Of a DNA stretch of 64,000 nucleotides, positions 20,534 through 28,980 are shown piece after piece (within the stretch, counting starts at the first letter, position 1; every line of letters starts with the position of its first letter). Under the pieces are notes generated by a model. That model searched no databases, had not been told where the DNA came from, and worked only from the letters and a program-made list of their open reading frames with translations. The translations under genes and the position numbers were made by a program. Source of the DNA: Pseudomonas azerbaijanoccidentalis (GTDB lineage Bacteria > Pseudomonadota > Gammaproteobacteria > Pseudomonadales > Pseudomonadaceae); NCBI RefSeq assembly GCF_019145495.1, contig NZ_JAHSTU010000008.1, positions 186,001 through 250,000 of the forward strand. The letters are read 5' to 3'.

Positions 20534-21141
20534 TGAAGCATGAAGCAGTCGAGAAGAATATTGGCCTGCTGGCCTTCTTCATGGTTATCGCCGTCAGTGT
20601 CGGCGGCCTGACCCAGATCGTTCCGCTGTTTTTCCAGGATGTCACCAACAAGCCGGTCGAGGGCATGAAGCCCCGCACCGCCCTTGAACTGGAAGGCCGG
20701 GACGTTTACATCGCCAACGGTTGTGTCGGCTGCCACTCGCAGATGATCCGCCCGTTCCGTGCTGAAACCGAACGCTACGGCCACTACTCGGTCGCCGGTG
20801 AAAGCGTCTGGGATCACCCGTTCCTGTGGGGTTCCAAGCGTACCGGTCCGGACCTGGCCCGTGTCGGCGGTCGTTACTCCGATGACTGGCAGCGTGCGCA
20901 CTTGTACAACCCGCGCAACGTAGTGCCTGAGTCGAAAATGCCGGCTTACCCGTTCCTCGTGGAAAACAAGCTCGACGGCAAAGACACCGCCAAGAAAATG
21001 GAAGTCTTGCGCACGCTCGGCGTCCCTTACACCGACGAAGACATCGCCGGTGCCAAGGATGCTGTGAAGGGCAAAACCGAAATGGACGCGCTGGTGGCCT
21101 ATCTGCAAGGCCTGGGCACCATCATCAAAAGCAAACGGTGA
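20533..21141 (+). CDS. ccoO: cbb3 oxidase subunit II, mono-haem c (second copy)
   Basis: 202 residues, same length as the first copy, with anchor helix and haem c motif CVGCH at residues 64-68. Differences from the first copy are concentrated after about residue 145 (ENKLDGKDTAKKMEVL). The ATG overlaps the ccoN stop by one base. It feeds electrons from CcoP to CcoN. Confidence 0.96.
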   Translation: MKHEAVEKNIGLLAFFMVIAVSVGGLTQIVPLFFQDVTNKPVEGMKPRTALELEGRDVYIANGCVGCHSQMIRPFRAETERYGHYSVAGESVWDHPFLWGSKRTGPDLARVGGRYSDDWQRAHLYNPRNVVPESKMPAYPFLVENKLDGKDTAKKMEVLRTLGVPYTDEDIAGAKDAVKGKTEMDALVAYLQGLGTIIKSKR

Positions 21142-21146
21142 TCTAA

Positions 21147-21332
21147 ATGGATATCGGGATGATTCGTGGCCTGGGCACCGTCGTTGTGATGGTGGCCTTC
21201 ATCGGTCTGGCGTTGTGGGTATTCAGCCCCAAGCGCAAGTCGGAGTTTGAAGACGCGACCTTGCTGCCTTTTGCGGATGATCCCGAAGCCATCAAGCACG
21301 TCGAGCAAGCTTCTAGGAGTAACAAAGAATGA
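21147..21332 (+). CDS. ccoQ: cbb3 oxidase subunit CcoQ/FixQ (second copy)
   Basis: 61-residue single-helix subunit starting MDIGMIRGLGTVVVMVAF, with the SPKRKSEFEDA turn after the helix. It starts 5 nt after ccoO; the ribosome site lies in the ccoO stop region. Overlaps ccoP by 4 nt. Confidence 0.9.
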   Translation: MDIGMIRGLGTVVVMVAFIGLALWVFSPKRKSEFEDATLLPFADDPEAIKHVEQASRSNKE

Positions 21333-22312
21333 CTACATTCTGGAGTCTGTACGTCACAGTCCTCAGTCTCGGTACGATCTTTTCCCTGACCTGGCTGCTG
21401 CTGTCGACCCGCAAGGGCCAGCGCACCGAGGCCACCGAAGAGACGGTTGGGCACTCTTTCGACGGGATCGAGGAGTACGACAACCCGCTGCCGAAATGGT
21501 GGTTCATGCTGTTCGTGGGCACCATCATTTTCGCTCTGGGCTACCTGGTGCTGTACCCGGGCCTGGGCAACTGGAAAGGCCTGCTGCCAGGTTACAACTA
21601 CCTGGATAACGAGAAGCAGACCGCGTTCGCCAACGGCCAGACTGGCTGGACCGGCGTCCACGAGTGGGAAAAGGAAATGGCCAAGTCGGACGCCAAGTTC
21701 GGCCCGATCTTCGCCAAGTTCGCTTCCATGCCAATCGAAGAAGTGGCCAAGGACCCGCAAGCCTTGAAGATGGGTGGCCGCCTGTTTGCCTCCAACTGCT
21801 CGGTTTGCCACGGTTCTGACGCCAAGGGCGCTTATGGCTTCCCTAACCTGACCGACGCCGACTGGCGCTGGGGCGGCGAGCCGGAAACCATCAAGACCAC
21901 CATCATGGGCGGCCGTCACGCGGTCATGCCAGCGTGGGCTGAAGTGATCGGCGAGCAAGGCGTGGCCGACGTGGCGGCGTTTGTCCTGACCAGCCTCGAC
22001 GGCCGCAAGCTGCCGGAAGGCGCCAAGGCTGACCCGGTTGCCGGCCAGAAGCTGTTCGCCGCCAACTGCGTGGCTTGCCACGGTCCGGAAGGCAAAGGCA
22101 CCCCGGCCATGGGCGCACCTAACCTGACCCACCCGGGCGCGTTCATCTACGGCTCGAGCTTCGCTCAACTGCAGCAGACCATCCGTTACGGCCGTCAGGG
22201 CCAGATGCCTGCGCAAGAGGCAATGCAGGGTAACGACAAGGTTCACCTGCTGGCCGCTTACGTCTACAGCCTGTCTCACGGTGAGAAGGCTCCGGCGGCG
22301 GACGCCCAGTAA
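21329..22312 (+). CDS. ccoP: cbb3 oxidase subunit III, di-haem c (second copy)
   Basis: 327-residue di-haem cytochrome c with two membrane helices (about 8-27 and 57-78) and haem motifs CSVCH (Cys157, Cys160, His161) and CVACH (Cys247, Cys250, His251). It carries an extra segment after PGYN (about residues 91-104, YLDNEKQTAFANG) that the first CcoP lacks. Last gene of the operon; a strong bidirectional terminator follows 23 nt after the stop. Confidence 0.95.
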   Translation: MTTFWSLYVTVLSLGTIFSLTWLLLSTRKGQRTEATEETVGHSFDGIEEYDNPLPKWWFMLFVGTIIFALGYLVLYPGLGNWKGLLPGYNYLDNEKQTAFANGQTGWTGVHEWEKEMAKSDAKFGPIFAKFASMPIEEVAKDPQALKMGGRLFASNCSVCHGSDAKGAYGFPNLTDADWRWGGEPETIKTTIMGGRHAVMPAWAEVIGEQGVADVAAFVLTSLDGRKLPEGAKADPVAGQKLFAANCVACHGPEGKGTPAMGAPNLTHPGAFIYGSSFAQLQQTIRYGRQGQMPAQEAMQGNDKVHLLAAYVYSLSHGEKAPAADAQ

Positions 22313-22335
22313 GGCAAACGCGTGATGTAAAAAAA

Positions 22336-22363
22336 GCCCTGTCATCTGACGGGGCCTTTTTTT
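22336..22363. terminator. Terminator after the second cco operon
   Basis: GCCCTGTC (22336-22343) pairs with GACGGGGC (22348-22355) with one wobble, followed by a T-run. An A-run precedes it, so it can also act for the minus-strand frame ending at 22373. Confidence 0.88.
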
Positions 22364-22372
22364 GCGTTTTGT

Positions 22373-22585
22373 TTATCGGACAGGAATGACTGCAATCGGC
22401 TGACGGCTCGGCCAATTGTTGCCATTGACTTGATGGACTTTCCGCGTCTTGCGATCCGGCGCGATATCGGCGATCAGATACGTCTGATTGGAAGCACCAG
22501 CGCTGAGGAACACCGGTACGTCATCAAAATAGTCGCGACGGCTCCAGCCGATGTACAACGACCGGCGGTCGAGCGCTGGCGAGAC
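22373..22585 (-). pseudogene. Probable remnant: 3' end of an unrecognised gene
   Basis: Minus-strand frame with Pseudomonas-like codon use (strong G/C at third positions) ending IAVIPVR and a TAA just before a terminator. It encodes about 70 residues including LYIGWSRRDYFDD and GASNQTYLIADI. No convincing start exists: the frame only reaches ATG codons antisense to the antitoxin gene, and a TTG start near 22562 would give about 62 residues. I read it as the C-terminal stump of a gene whose 5' part was replaced by the toxin-antitoxin pair. A short intact gene with an unusual start cannot be excluded. Family not recognised. Confidence 0.4.
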
Positions 22586-22608
22586 GAGGTTGCGAGCCGA
22601 ACGAGCTG

Positions 22609-22624
22609 GTAGTAACGTTGCTAC
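22609..22624. promoter_or_regulatory. Palindromic candidate operator of the toxin-antitoxin pair
   Basis: GTAGTAACGTTGCTAC is a 16-nt palindrome with one mismatched pair, 25 nt upstream of the antitoxin start, where a Phd/YefM-type antitoxin would autorepress. Confidence 0.5.
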
Positions 22625-22649
22625 GTCTGCACATTCTGGAGGGTCACCC

Positions 22650-22907
22650 ATGATGGCCATCACCACCATTTCCAGCCGCGAATTCAACCAGGACACAAGT
22701 GGTGCCAAAAAAGCCACGCGTCAGGGGCCGGTTTTCATCACCGACCGAGGCAAACCGGCCCATGTGCTGCTAAGCATTGAGGATTACCAAAAACTGACCG
22801 GCATCAATGCCGATATCGTCGAGCTGTTGGTAATGCCAGAAGCGGCAGACATCGAGTTCGAAACCGAGCGTGCCGTGATCACTCACCGCCCTGTGGATTT
22901 GTCTTGA
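22650..22907 (+). CDS. Antitoxin, Phd/YefM family
   Basis: 85-residue DNA-binding antitoxin. The N-terminus MMAITTISSREFNQDTSGAK matches the Phd/YefM fold, and GPVFITDRGKPAHVLLSIEDYQKL is the characteristic second half. The acidic C-terminus is the likely toxin-neutralising tail. The ATG at 22650 is 6 nt from GGAGGG; the adjacent ATG at 22653 is equally possible. Overlaps the PIN toxin by one base (TGATG), so the two are co-translated. Expected to repress its own promoter, probably at the palindrome at 22609-22624. Confidence 0.88.
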   Translation: MMAITTISSREFNQDTSGAKKATRQGPVFITDRGKPAHVLLSIEDYQKLTGINADIVELLVMPEAADIEFETERAVITHRPVDLS

Positions 22908-23317
22908 TGTTTCTACTTGATACCAACGTGATTTCGGAGTTACGCAAACCCCAGGCTAATGCGAACGTCGTCGCCTGGGCCAAAAGCATCATCGCTCCGC
23001 GCATGTTCATTTCGGCCATTACCTTGAAAGAACTGGAGACCGGCGTTCTACGCATGGAGCGCCGTGATCCCGCGCAGGGAAAGGTATTGCGCACCTGGCT
23101 CAAGCGTCACGTCATCCCGGCTTTCGATGCGCGTATCCTGCCGATTGATGCTGCCGTGGCCCTTCGGTGTGCCAGCTTGCATGTGCCGGATCGCGCCAAC
23201 GAGGCAGATGCGTTGATTGCAGCCACCGCGCTGGTTCATGGCCTGACTGTCGTCACCCGTAACGTCGGCGATTTTCAATCCAGTGGCGTGCAGCTGATTA
23301 ACCCATGGGCCGATTGA
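22907..23317 (+). CDS. Type II toxin, PIN-domain ribonuclease (VapC/FitB-like)
   Basis: 136-residue PIN nuclease. The metal-binding acidic residues appear in the expected places: Asp5 in LLDTNVISELRKP, a Glu in LKELETGVL (about residue 43), the ANEADALIAATAL motif (about 97-109), and an Asp in TRNVGDFQ near the C-terminus. Such toxins typically cleave tRNA or rRNA. It uses the ATG at 22907, overlapping the antitoxin stop. The pair sits alone between the ccoP terminator and ccoG with no integrase or attachment repeat. Confidence 0.88.
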   Translation: MFLLDTNVISELRKPQANANVVAWAKSIIAPRMFISAITLKELETGVLRMERRDPAQGKVLRTWLKRHVIPAFDARILPIDAAVALRCASLHVPDRANEADALIAATALVHGLTVVTRNVGDFQSSGVQLINPWAD

Positions 23318-23357
23318 GCCTCGGCCCTCGCAAACCCGTCCATAATTCACAAGTCAA

Positions 23358-23371
23358 TTGATTCAAGTCAT
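23358..23371 (+). promoter_or_regulatory. Degenerate ANR-like site upstream of ccoG
   Basis: TTGATTCAAGTCAT has one perfect TTGAT half-site and a degenerate second half (GTCAT for ATCAA). It lies in an AT-rich stretch 150 nt upstream of ccoG, with a nearby repeat of TCAATTGATT. Weak evidence. Confidence 0.3.
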
Positions 23372-23522
23372 TACACCATCAATTGATTTTGCCAAACGTG
23401 ACCAAAGGTCGCACCCTTGGGCTAGAGCGACAGGCGTATCATTGCGCCACTGCAACAGACCTTTTTGACCGCGGTCGGCACGTACTGACCGAGGCATTTT
23501 TCCACTGCCGTGGGATGCAATG

Positions 23523-24938
23523 ATGAGCAACCAGATTCCGGTACACGACGTCACGCCACCCTCCAAGAACGCGAACAACAGCGTCGACCTCTACGCCTCT
23601 CGAGAAAAGATCTACACCCGCGCCTTCACCGGCCTGTTCCGCAATTTGCGGATGGCGGGCGGTGCCGTGTTGTTTCTGCTGTATTTCGGCACGGTCTGGT
23701 TGAACTGGGGTGGTCATCAGGCCGTTTGGTGGAACCTGCCCGAGCGCAAGTTCTTTATTTTTGGCGCGACCTTCTGGCCTCAGGATTTCATCCTGCTGTC
23801 GGGCATGTTGATCATCGCCGCGTTCGGCCTGTTCTTCATCACGGTGTACGCCGGCCGGGTCTGGTGCGGTTATACCTGCCCGCAAAGCGTGTGGACCTGG
23901 ATCTACATGTGGTGCGAAAAGGTCACCGAAGGCGACCGCAATCAGCGCATCAAGCTCGACAAAGCGCCGATGAGCGCCAACAAGTTCCTGCGCAAGTTCA
24001 GCAAACACGCCATGTGGCTGTTGATCGGTTTCGTGACCGGCATGACCTTCGTCGGTTACTTCTCGCCTATCCGCGAACTGATGATCGATTTCTTCACCGG
24101 CGAGGCCGATGGCTGGTCCTACTTCTGGGTTGGTTTCTTTACCCTCGCCACCTACGGCAACGCCGGCTGGCTGCGCGAACAGGTGTGCATTTACATGTGC
24201 CCGTACGCGCGCTTCCAGAGCGTGATGTTCGACAAGGACACCCTGATCGTGTCCTACGATCCGCGCCGTGGCGAAGGCCGCGGCCCACGCAAGAAAGGCG
24301 TCGACTACAAGGCTCAGGGCCTGGGTGACTGCATCGACTGCACCATGTGTGTCCAGGTCTGCCCGACCGGCATCGACATCCGCGACGGCCTGCAGATCGA
24401 ATGCATCGGTTGCGCCGCCTGCATCGATGCGTGCGACGCCATCATGGACAAAATGGAGTACCCGCGCGGCCTGATCAGCTACACGACGGAGCACAACCTG
24501 TCGGGGCAGAAAACCCATAAACTGCGTCCGCGCCTGATCGGCTATGCCGTGGTGCTGTTGGCGATGATCAGCTTGCTGGTGACCGCGTTCTTCATGCGTT
24601 CGCTGGTGGGTTTCGACGTCAGCAAGGACCGCGTGCTGTACCGCGAGAACGCCGAGGGCCGAATCGAAAACGTTTACAGCCTGAAGATCATGAACAAGGA
24701 CCAGCGCGACCACACCTATGTACTCGAAGCCACTGGCCTGCCGGACCTCAAGCTGCAAGGTCGGCGCGAGATCAAGGTGGCGGCCGGCGACATCATCAGC
24801 CAGCCGGCCGAATTGTCCGTGGCGCCGGAACACCTGCCATCGAGCACCAATGAGGTGAAGTTCATTCTCAAGGACGCCGATGACGCCAGTATTCAAGTTG
24901 AAGCCAAGAGCCGATTCATCGGCCCACAAAATCGTTGA
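23523..24938 (+). CDS. ccoG: Cytochrome c oxidase accessory protein CcoG
   Basis: Membrane iron-sulfur protein needed for cbb3 oxidase assembly, reported to reduce Cu(II) before insertion. 471 residues with about five membrane helices, a WCGYTCPQSVWTW motif and a polyferredoxin region with two Cys clusters (CIDCTMCVQVCP and CIGCAACIDACD, about 273-310). The C-terminal part is an Ig-like periplasmic domain (FixG C-terminal). The first ATG at 23520 is directly followed by a second at 23523; either may be used. First gene of the ccoGH-IS cluster. Confidence 0.95.
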   Translation: MSNQIPVHDVTPPSKNANNSVDLYASREKIYTRAFTGLFRNLRMAGGAVLFLLYFGTVWLNWGGHQAVWWNLPERKFFIFGATFWPQDFILLSGMLIIAAFGLFFITVYAGRVWCGYTCPQSVWTWIYMWCEKVTEGDRNQRIKLDKAPMSANKFLRKFSKHAMWLLIGFVTGMTFVGYFSPIRELMIDFFTGEADGWSYFWVGFFTLATYGNAGWLREQVCIYMCPYARFQSVMFDKDTLIVSYDPRRGEGRGPRKKGVDYKAQGLGDCIDCTMCVQVCPTGIDIRDGLQIECIGCAACIDACDAIMDKMEYPRGLISYTTEHNLSGQKTHKLRPRLIGYAVVLLAMISLLVTAFFMRSLVGFDVSKDRVLYRENAEGRIENVYSLKIMNKDQRDHTYVLEATGLPDLKLQGRREIKVAAGDIISQPAELSVAPEHLPSSTNEVKFILKDADDASIQVEAKSRFIGPQNR

Positions 24939-24949
24939 GAGAAGTGATC

Positions 24950-25483
24950 ATGCCCGCAGCAACTGCCGCAAGTCCTTGGTACAAACACCTTTGGCCGTGG
25001 ATCATCATCGGAATTCTGGCCTGCTCGGTCACCCTGACCCTGTCCATGGTGACCATCGCGGTGAACAACCCGGACAACCTGGTCAACGACAACTACTACG
25101 AGGCCGGCAAAGGCATCAACCGCTCCCTCGATCGCGAACTGCTGGCGCAAACCCTGCTGATGCGCGCCAGCGTGCATCTGGATGACGTGACTGGCGAAGT
25201 CGACCTGCGTCTGAGCGGCAACAGCCAGCCCAAGACCCTGGAACTGAACCTGATCTCGCCGACCCAGCCCGAGAAAGACCGCAAGATCGTCCTGAGCCGC
25301 AGCGAAACCGAACAGGGCCGCTATATCGGCCAATTGAGCGACAAGATCGAAGGTCGCCGTTTTATCGAATTGCTGGGCACCCAAGACGACCATATCTGGC
25401 GCATGTTCGAAGAAGAACTGGTCAGCCATGACAAGGATTTGCTGCTCGGTGACGAGCCGCTGCAAGGCGCTGAACACCAGTAG
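24950..25483 (+). CDS. ccoH: cbb3 oxidase assembly protein CcoH/FixH
   Basis: 177-residue single-span membrane protein (helix about 17-40) with a periplasmic FixH domain; it interacts with CcoN during oxidase assembly. Starts 12 nt after ccoG with GAGAAGTG as ribosome site. Its TAG stop at 25481-25483 is part of the TAGGAGC motif of the REP that follows, so the repeat supplies the stop codon. This raises the possibility that a few native C-terminal residues have been lost. Confidence 0.9.
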   Translation: MPAATAASPWYKHLWPWIIIGILACSVTLTLSMVTIAVNNPDNLVNDNYYEAGKGINRSLDRELLAQTLLMRASVHLDDVTGEVDLRLSGNSQPKTLELNLISPTQPEKDRKIVLSRSETEQGRYIGQLSDKIEGRRFIELLGTQDDHIWRMFEEELVSHDKDLLLGDEPLQGAEHQ

Positions 25484-25570
25484 GAGCTACCGAAGGCTGC
25501 GATCTTTTGATCTTGCTTTTGCAGCGATCCCAAAAAGATCGCAGCCTCGTTTCACTCGTCAGCTCCTACA
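25481..25570. repeat. Hybrid REP doublet overlapping the ccoH stop
   Basis: The left arm is the CCGAAGG form and the right arm the long-loop form (CTCGTTTCACTCG), so the two halves belong to different variants. The left arm begins with the TAG stop codon of ccoH. Confidence 0.85.
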
Positions 25571-25607
25571 GTGATGAGGTCCTTCCAGACGATATAGACT
25601 CCACTTC

Positions 25608-28058
25608 ATGACCACCCCACTCCCCTGCTACCACTGCGCCCTACCGGTCCCACCCGGCAGCCGCTTTACCGCCGTCGTGTTCGGGGAATCCCGCGAGTTC
25701 TGCTGCCCGGGCTGCCAGGCCGTGGCCGAAGCCATCGTCGCAGGGGGGCTTGAGAGCTATTACCAGCATCGCAGCGAAGCCTCGGCCAACCCCGAAGCGT
25801 TGCCGGTGCAGTTAGTGGACGAACTGGCGCTGTACGATCGCATCGACGTGCAGCAGCCCTTCGTTCGCCACGAAGGCGAGCTCGCCGAAACCACCTTGCT
25901 GATGGAAGGCATCAGCTGCGCCGCCTGCGGCTGGTTGATCGAAAAACACCTGCGTACATTGCCCGGCGTGGTTGAAGCCCGACTGAATCTGTCGAACCAC
26001 CGTCTGCACGTGCGCTGGGCCGACGCACAACTGCCGCTGAGCAAAATACTCAGCGAACTGCGCCACATCGGCTACGCCGCCCACCCCTATCAGGCCGACC
26101 GTGCCAGCGAACAACTGGCCAGCGAAAATCGCCTGGCCTTGCGTCAGCTCGGGGTCGCCGGGTTGCTGTGGTTCCAGGCGATGATGGCGACCATGGCCAC
26201 CTGGCCCGAATTCAACATCGACCTCAGCCCCGAACTGCACACCATCCTGCGCTGGGTCGCGCTGTTCCTCACCACCCCCATTGTGTTCTACAGCTGCGCG
26301 CCCTTCTTCAAAGGCGCCATGCGTGACCTGCGCACCCGTCACCTGACCATGGACGTTTCGGTGTCGCTGGCGATTGGCAGTGCGTACGTCGCCGGGATCT
26401 GGACGTCGATTACAGGGGTTGGCGAACTGTATTTCGATGCGGTCGGCATGTTCGCGTTGTTCCTGCTGACCGGTCGTTATCTGGAGCGACGCGCCCGCGA
26501 GCGCACCGCCGCCGCCACCGCGCAGCTGGTCAACCTGTTGCCGGCCTCGTGCTTGCGGTTAAGCGCCGACGGCCAGAGCGAACGCATCCTGCTGAGCGAA
26601 CTGCGGGTGGGCGACCAAGTGCTGGTGCATCCGGGCGCGGTCCTTCCGGCAGATGGCAAGATCCTCGACGGCCAATCGAGTATCGACGAGTCGCTGTTGA
26701 CCGGTGAATACCTGCCGCAGCCCCGGGTGCCGGGTGATGCGGTGACTGCCGGCACCCTCAACGTTGAAGGTGCGCTGACTGTTGAAGTCCAGGCGCTCGG
26801 ACAGGACACCCGGCTCTCCGCTATCGTCCGCTTGCTCGACCGCGCCCAAGCGGAAAAACCGCGCCTGGCGGAAATTGCCGACCGCGCCGCGCAATGGTTC
26901 CTGCTGCTGTCGCTGATCGCCGCTGCGGCCATCGGTTTGCTGTGGTGGGAGCTGGATTCCTCGCGAGCGTTCTGGATTGTCCTGGCGATGCTGGTCGCGA
27001 CCTGCCCTTGCGCGCTGTCGCTGGCCACGCCAACCGCCCTCACGGCGGCGACTGGCACCCTGCACAAACTCGGTTTACTGCTCACACGCGGCCATGTTCT
27101 GGAAGGCTTGAACCAGATCGACACAGTGATTTTCGACAAGACCGGCACTCTCACCGAGGGCCGTCTGGCACTGCGCTCGATTCGCCCGCTCGGCGAGCTC
27201 GGCAGCGACCAGTGCCTGGGGCTTGCCGCCGCGCTGGAAAATCGCTCCGAACACCCGATCGCCCGCGCCTTTGGTCGTGCACCGTTGGCCGCTGAAGAAG
27301 TGCACAGCACGCCGGGGCTTGGCCTGGAAGGCGTGGTGGGCGAACAACGCTTGCGCATCGGCCACCCGGGTTTTGTCTGCGAACTCAGCGGCGCTGCCGT
27401 GCCCGTGATGCCTGACGAAGCGGGCCAATGGTTGCTGCTCGGCGACAGCCACGGACCGCTGGCCTGGTTCGTCCTCGACGACCGTCTGCGCGCGGATGCC
27501 GGCGCCTTACTGTTAGCGTGCAAGGCGCGTGGCTGGCGCACCTTGCTGCTGTCCGGCGACAGCTCGCCGATGGTTGCCAGTGTGGCCGCCGAACTGGGTA
27601 TTGATGAAGCCCGGGGCGGCTTGCGTCCCGACGACAAACTGCAAGTGCTGCAACAGCTGCACAAGCAAGGACGCAAAGTGCTGATGCTCGGCGATGGCGT
27701 CAACGACGTGCCGGTGCTGGCCGCGGCGGACATCAGCGTGGCCATGGGGTCGGCCACCGACCTGGCGAAAACCAGCGCCGACGCGGTGCTGTTGTCCAAC
27801 CGTCTCGACGCCTTGGTGCAAGCCTTCAGCCTGGCGCGGCGCACCCGTCGGGTAATCATCGAGAACCTGTTGTGGGCCGGGTTGTACAATGGCCTCATGT
27901 TGCCGTTCGCCGCCCTCGGCTGGATCACTCCGGTATGGGCCGCCGTCGGCATGTCGATCAGTTCGTTGACCGTGGTGCTCAATGCGCTCCGTCTCACTCG
28001 CCTGCCGGGTGTCCAGGGTGCCAGTGCCACGCCAGAAACCCGCCCGCTGCCGGCCTGA
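25608..28058 (+). CDS. ccoI: Copper-translocating P-type ATPase for cbb3 biogenesis
   Basis: Inner-membrane P1B ATPase that exports copper to the periplasm for CuB insertion into CcoN (CopA2/FixI type). 816 residues. An N-terminal zinc-finger-like CCPGCQ region (residues 32-37) precedes a heavy-metal-associated domain with CAAC (Cys104-Cys107). About eight membrane helices follow, with the CPC motif near 465-467, the phosphorylation site DKTGT near 510 and GDGVND near 695. The ATG at 25608 has no clear ribosome site. The ccoS start lies 22 nt downstream. Confidence 0.94.
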   Translation: MTTPLPCYHCALPVPPGSRFTAVVFGESREFCCPGCQAVAEAIVAGGLESYYQHRSEASANPEALPVQLVDELALYDRIDVQQPFVRHEGELAETTLLMEGISCAACGWLIEKHLRTLPGVVEARLNLSNHRLHVRWADAQLPLSKILSELRHIGYAAHPYQADRASEQLASENRLALRQLGVAGLLWFQAMMATMATWPEFNIDLSPELHTILRWVALFLTTPIVFYSCAPFFKGAMRDLRTRHLTMDVSVSLAIGSAYVAGIWTSITGVGELYFDAVGMFALFLLTGRYLERRARERTAAATAQLVNLLPASCLRLSADGQSERILLSELRVGDQVLVHPGAVLPADGKILDGQSSIDESLLTGEYLPQPRVPGDAVTAGTLNVEGALTVEVQALGQDTRLSAIVRLLDRAQAEKPRLAEIADRAAQWFLLLSLIAAAAIGLLWWELDSSRAFWIVLAMLVATCPCALSLATPTALTAATGTLHKLGLLLTRGHVLEGLNQIDTVIFDKTGTLTEGRLALRSIRPLGELGSDQCLGLAAALENRSEHPIARAFGRAPLAAEEVHSTPGLGLEGVVGEQRLRIGHPGFVCELSGAAVPVMPDEAGQWLLLGDSHGPLAWFVLDDRLRADAGALLLACKARGWRTLLLSGDSSPMVASVAAELGIDEARGGLRPDDKLQVLQQLHKQGRKVLMLGDGVNDVPVLAAADISVAMGSATDLAKTSADAVLLSNRLDALVQAFSLARRTRRVIIENLLWAGLYNGLMLPFAALGWITPVWAAVGMSISSLTVVLNALRLTRLPGVQGASATPETRPLPA

Positions 28059-28080
28059 GCCGCGCGGGCATGGAGTCCAG

Positions 28081-28299
28081 ATGCCAGCTCTCTACGTGAT
28101 GATCCCGGCCGCTTTGCTGATCGTGGCCATCGCTGTCTACATTTTCTTCTGGGCGGTCGACAGCGGTCAGTACGACGACCTCGACGGCCCGGCCCACAGC
28201 ATCCTGTTCGACGACCAGGACCCGAATCACACCGCGGCGGTTGACGAAGCCAGTGGTCATTCGGCCAAACCCGACGACAAGGCCCCGCCCCATGCTTGA
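28081..28299 (+). CDS. ccoS: cbb3 oxidase maturation protein CcoS
   Basis: 72-residue protein with one N-terminal membrane helix (about 3-25, MIPAALLIVAIAVYIFFWAV) followed by DSGQYDDLDGPAHSILFDD, the CcoS signature. Required for cofactor insertion into cbb3 oxidase. The ATG at 28081 has GGAG upstream. It overlaps the next gene by 8 nt. Confidence 0.93.
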   Translation: MPALYVMIPAALLIVAIAVYIFFWAVDSGQYDDLDGPAHSILFDDQDPNHTAAVDEASGHSAKPDDKAPPHA

Positions 28300-28975
28300 G
28301 TTGGCGCCCCTGTTGGTGTCTGCGCTGATTCTCGGCTTGCTTGGCGGCGGTCATTGCCTGGGCATGTGCGGCGGCCTGATGGGCGCGCTGACCCTGGCCA
28401 TTCCCAAGGAACAACGCAGCCGCCGCTTACGCTTGTTGCTGGCGTATAACCTTGGGCGAATTCTCAGCTACGCCACCGCCGGGCTGTTGATCGGCCTGGC
28501 CGGATGGGCCGTGGCCAACAGCCCGGCGGCGATGTTCATGCGCGTAATTGCCGGGCTGCTGCTGATTACCATGGGCCTGTACCTGGCCGGCTGGTGGAGC
28601 GGCCTGACGCGTATCGAAAGCCTCGGTCGCGGCCTGTGGCGGCATATCCAGCCGGTTGCCAACAAATTGCTGCCCGTGTCGAGCCTCCCCCGCGCATTGT
28701 TGCTGGGCGCGCTCTGGGGCTGGTTACCGTGCGGCCTGGTTTACAGCACCTTGCTGTGGTCGGCCAGTCAGGGCAATGCCGTGGACAGTGCCTTGCTGAT
28801 GCTGGCGTTCGGCCTCGGCACCTGGCCGGTGTTGCTCGCCACCGGGCTAGCCGCCGAACGGGTGACCGCACTGTTGCGCAAACGCAGCGTGCGCATGGCC
28901 GGTGGGTTGCTGGTGATGCTGTTCGGCATCTGGACCTTGCCGGGGCCGCATCAGCATTGGCTGATGGGGCATTGA
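28292..28975 (+). CDS. TauE/SafE-like membrane protein of the cbb3 cluster
   Basis: 227-residue polytopic protein (about six helices) with the GGHCLGMCGGLMGAL motif in the first helix, a Cys-containing signature shared with SafE/DsbD-like transporters found beside ccoS in many proteobacteria. Its role in oxidase biogenesis or copper/thiol handling is inferred from the location only. The start at 28292 overlaps ccoS, so translation is coupled. Confidence 0.82.
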   Translation: MLELAPLLVSALILGLLGGGHCLGMCGGLMGALTLAIPKEQRSRRLRLLLAYNLGRILSYATAGLLIGLAGWAVANSPAAMFMRVIAGLLLITMGLYLAGWWSGLTRIESLGRGLWRHIQPVANKLLPVSSLPRALLLGALWGWLPCGLVYSTLLWSASQGNAVDSALLMLAFGLGTWPVLLATGLAAERVTALLRKRSVRMAGGLLVMLFGIWTLPGPHQHWLMGH

Positions 28976-28980
28976 AGCCC

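Noticed and set aside
22373..23317. Genomic island or prophage at the toxin-antitoxin locus
   Set aside because: No integrase, tRNA target, direct-repeat ends or compositional shift beyond the two small genes.
26477..28414. Very long minus-strand open frame opposite ccoI (about 645 codons)
   Set aside because: High-GC antisense shadow of a well-supported P-type ATPase; product is low-complexity and Arg/Ser-rich with no domain.
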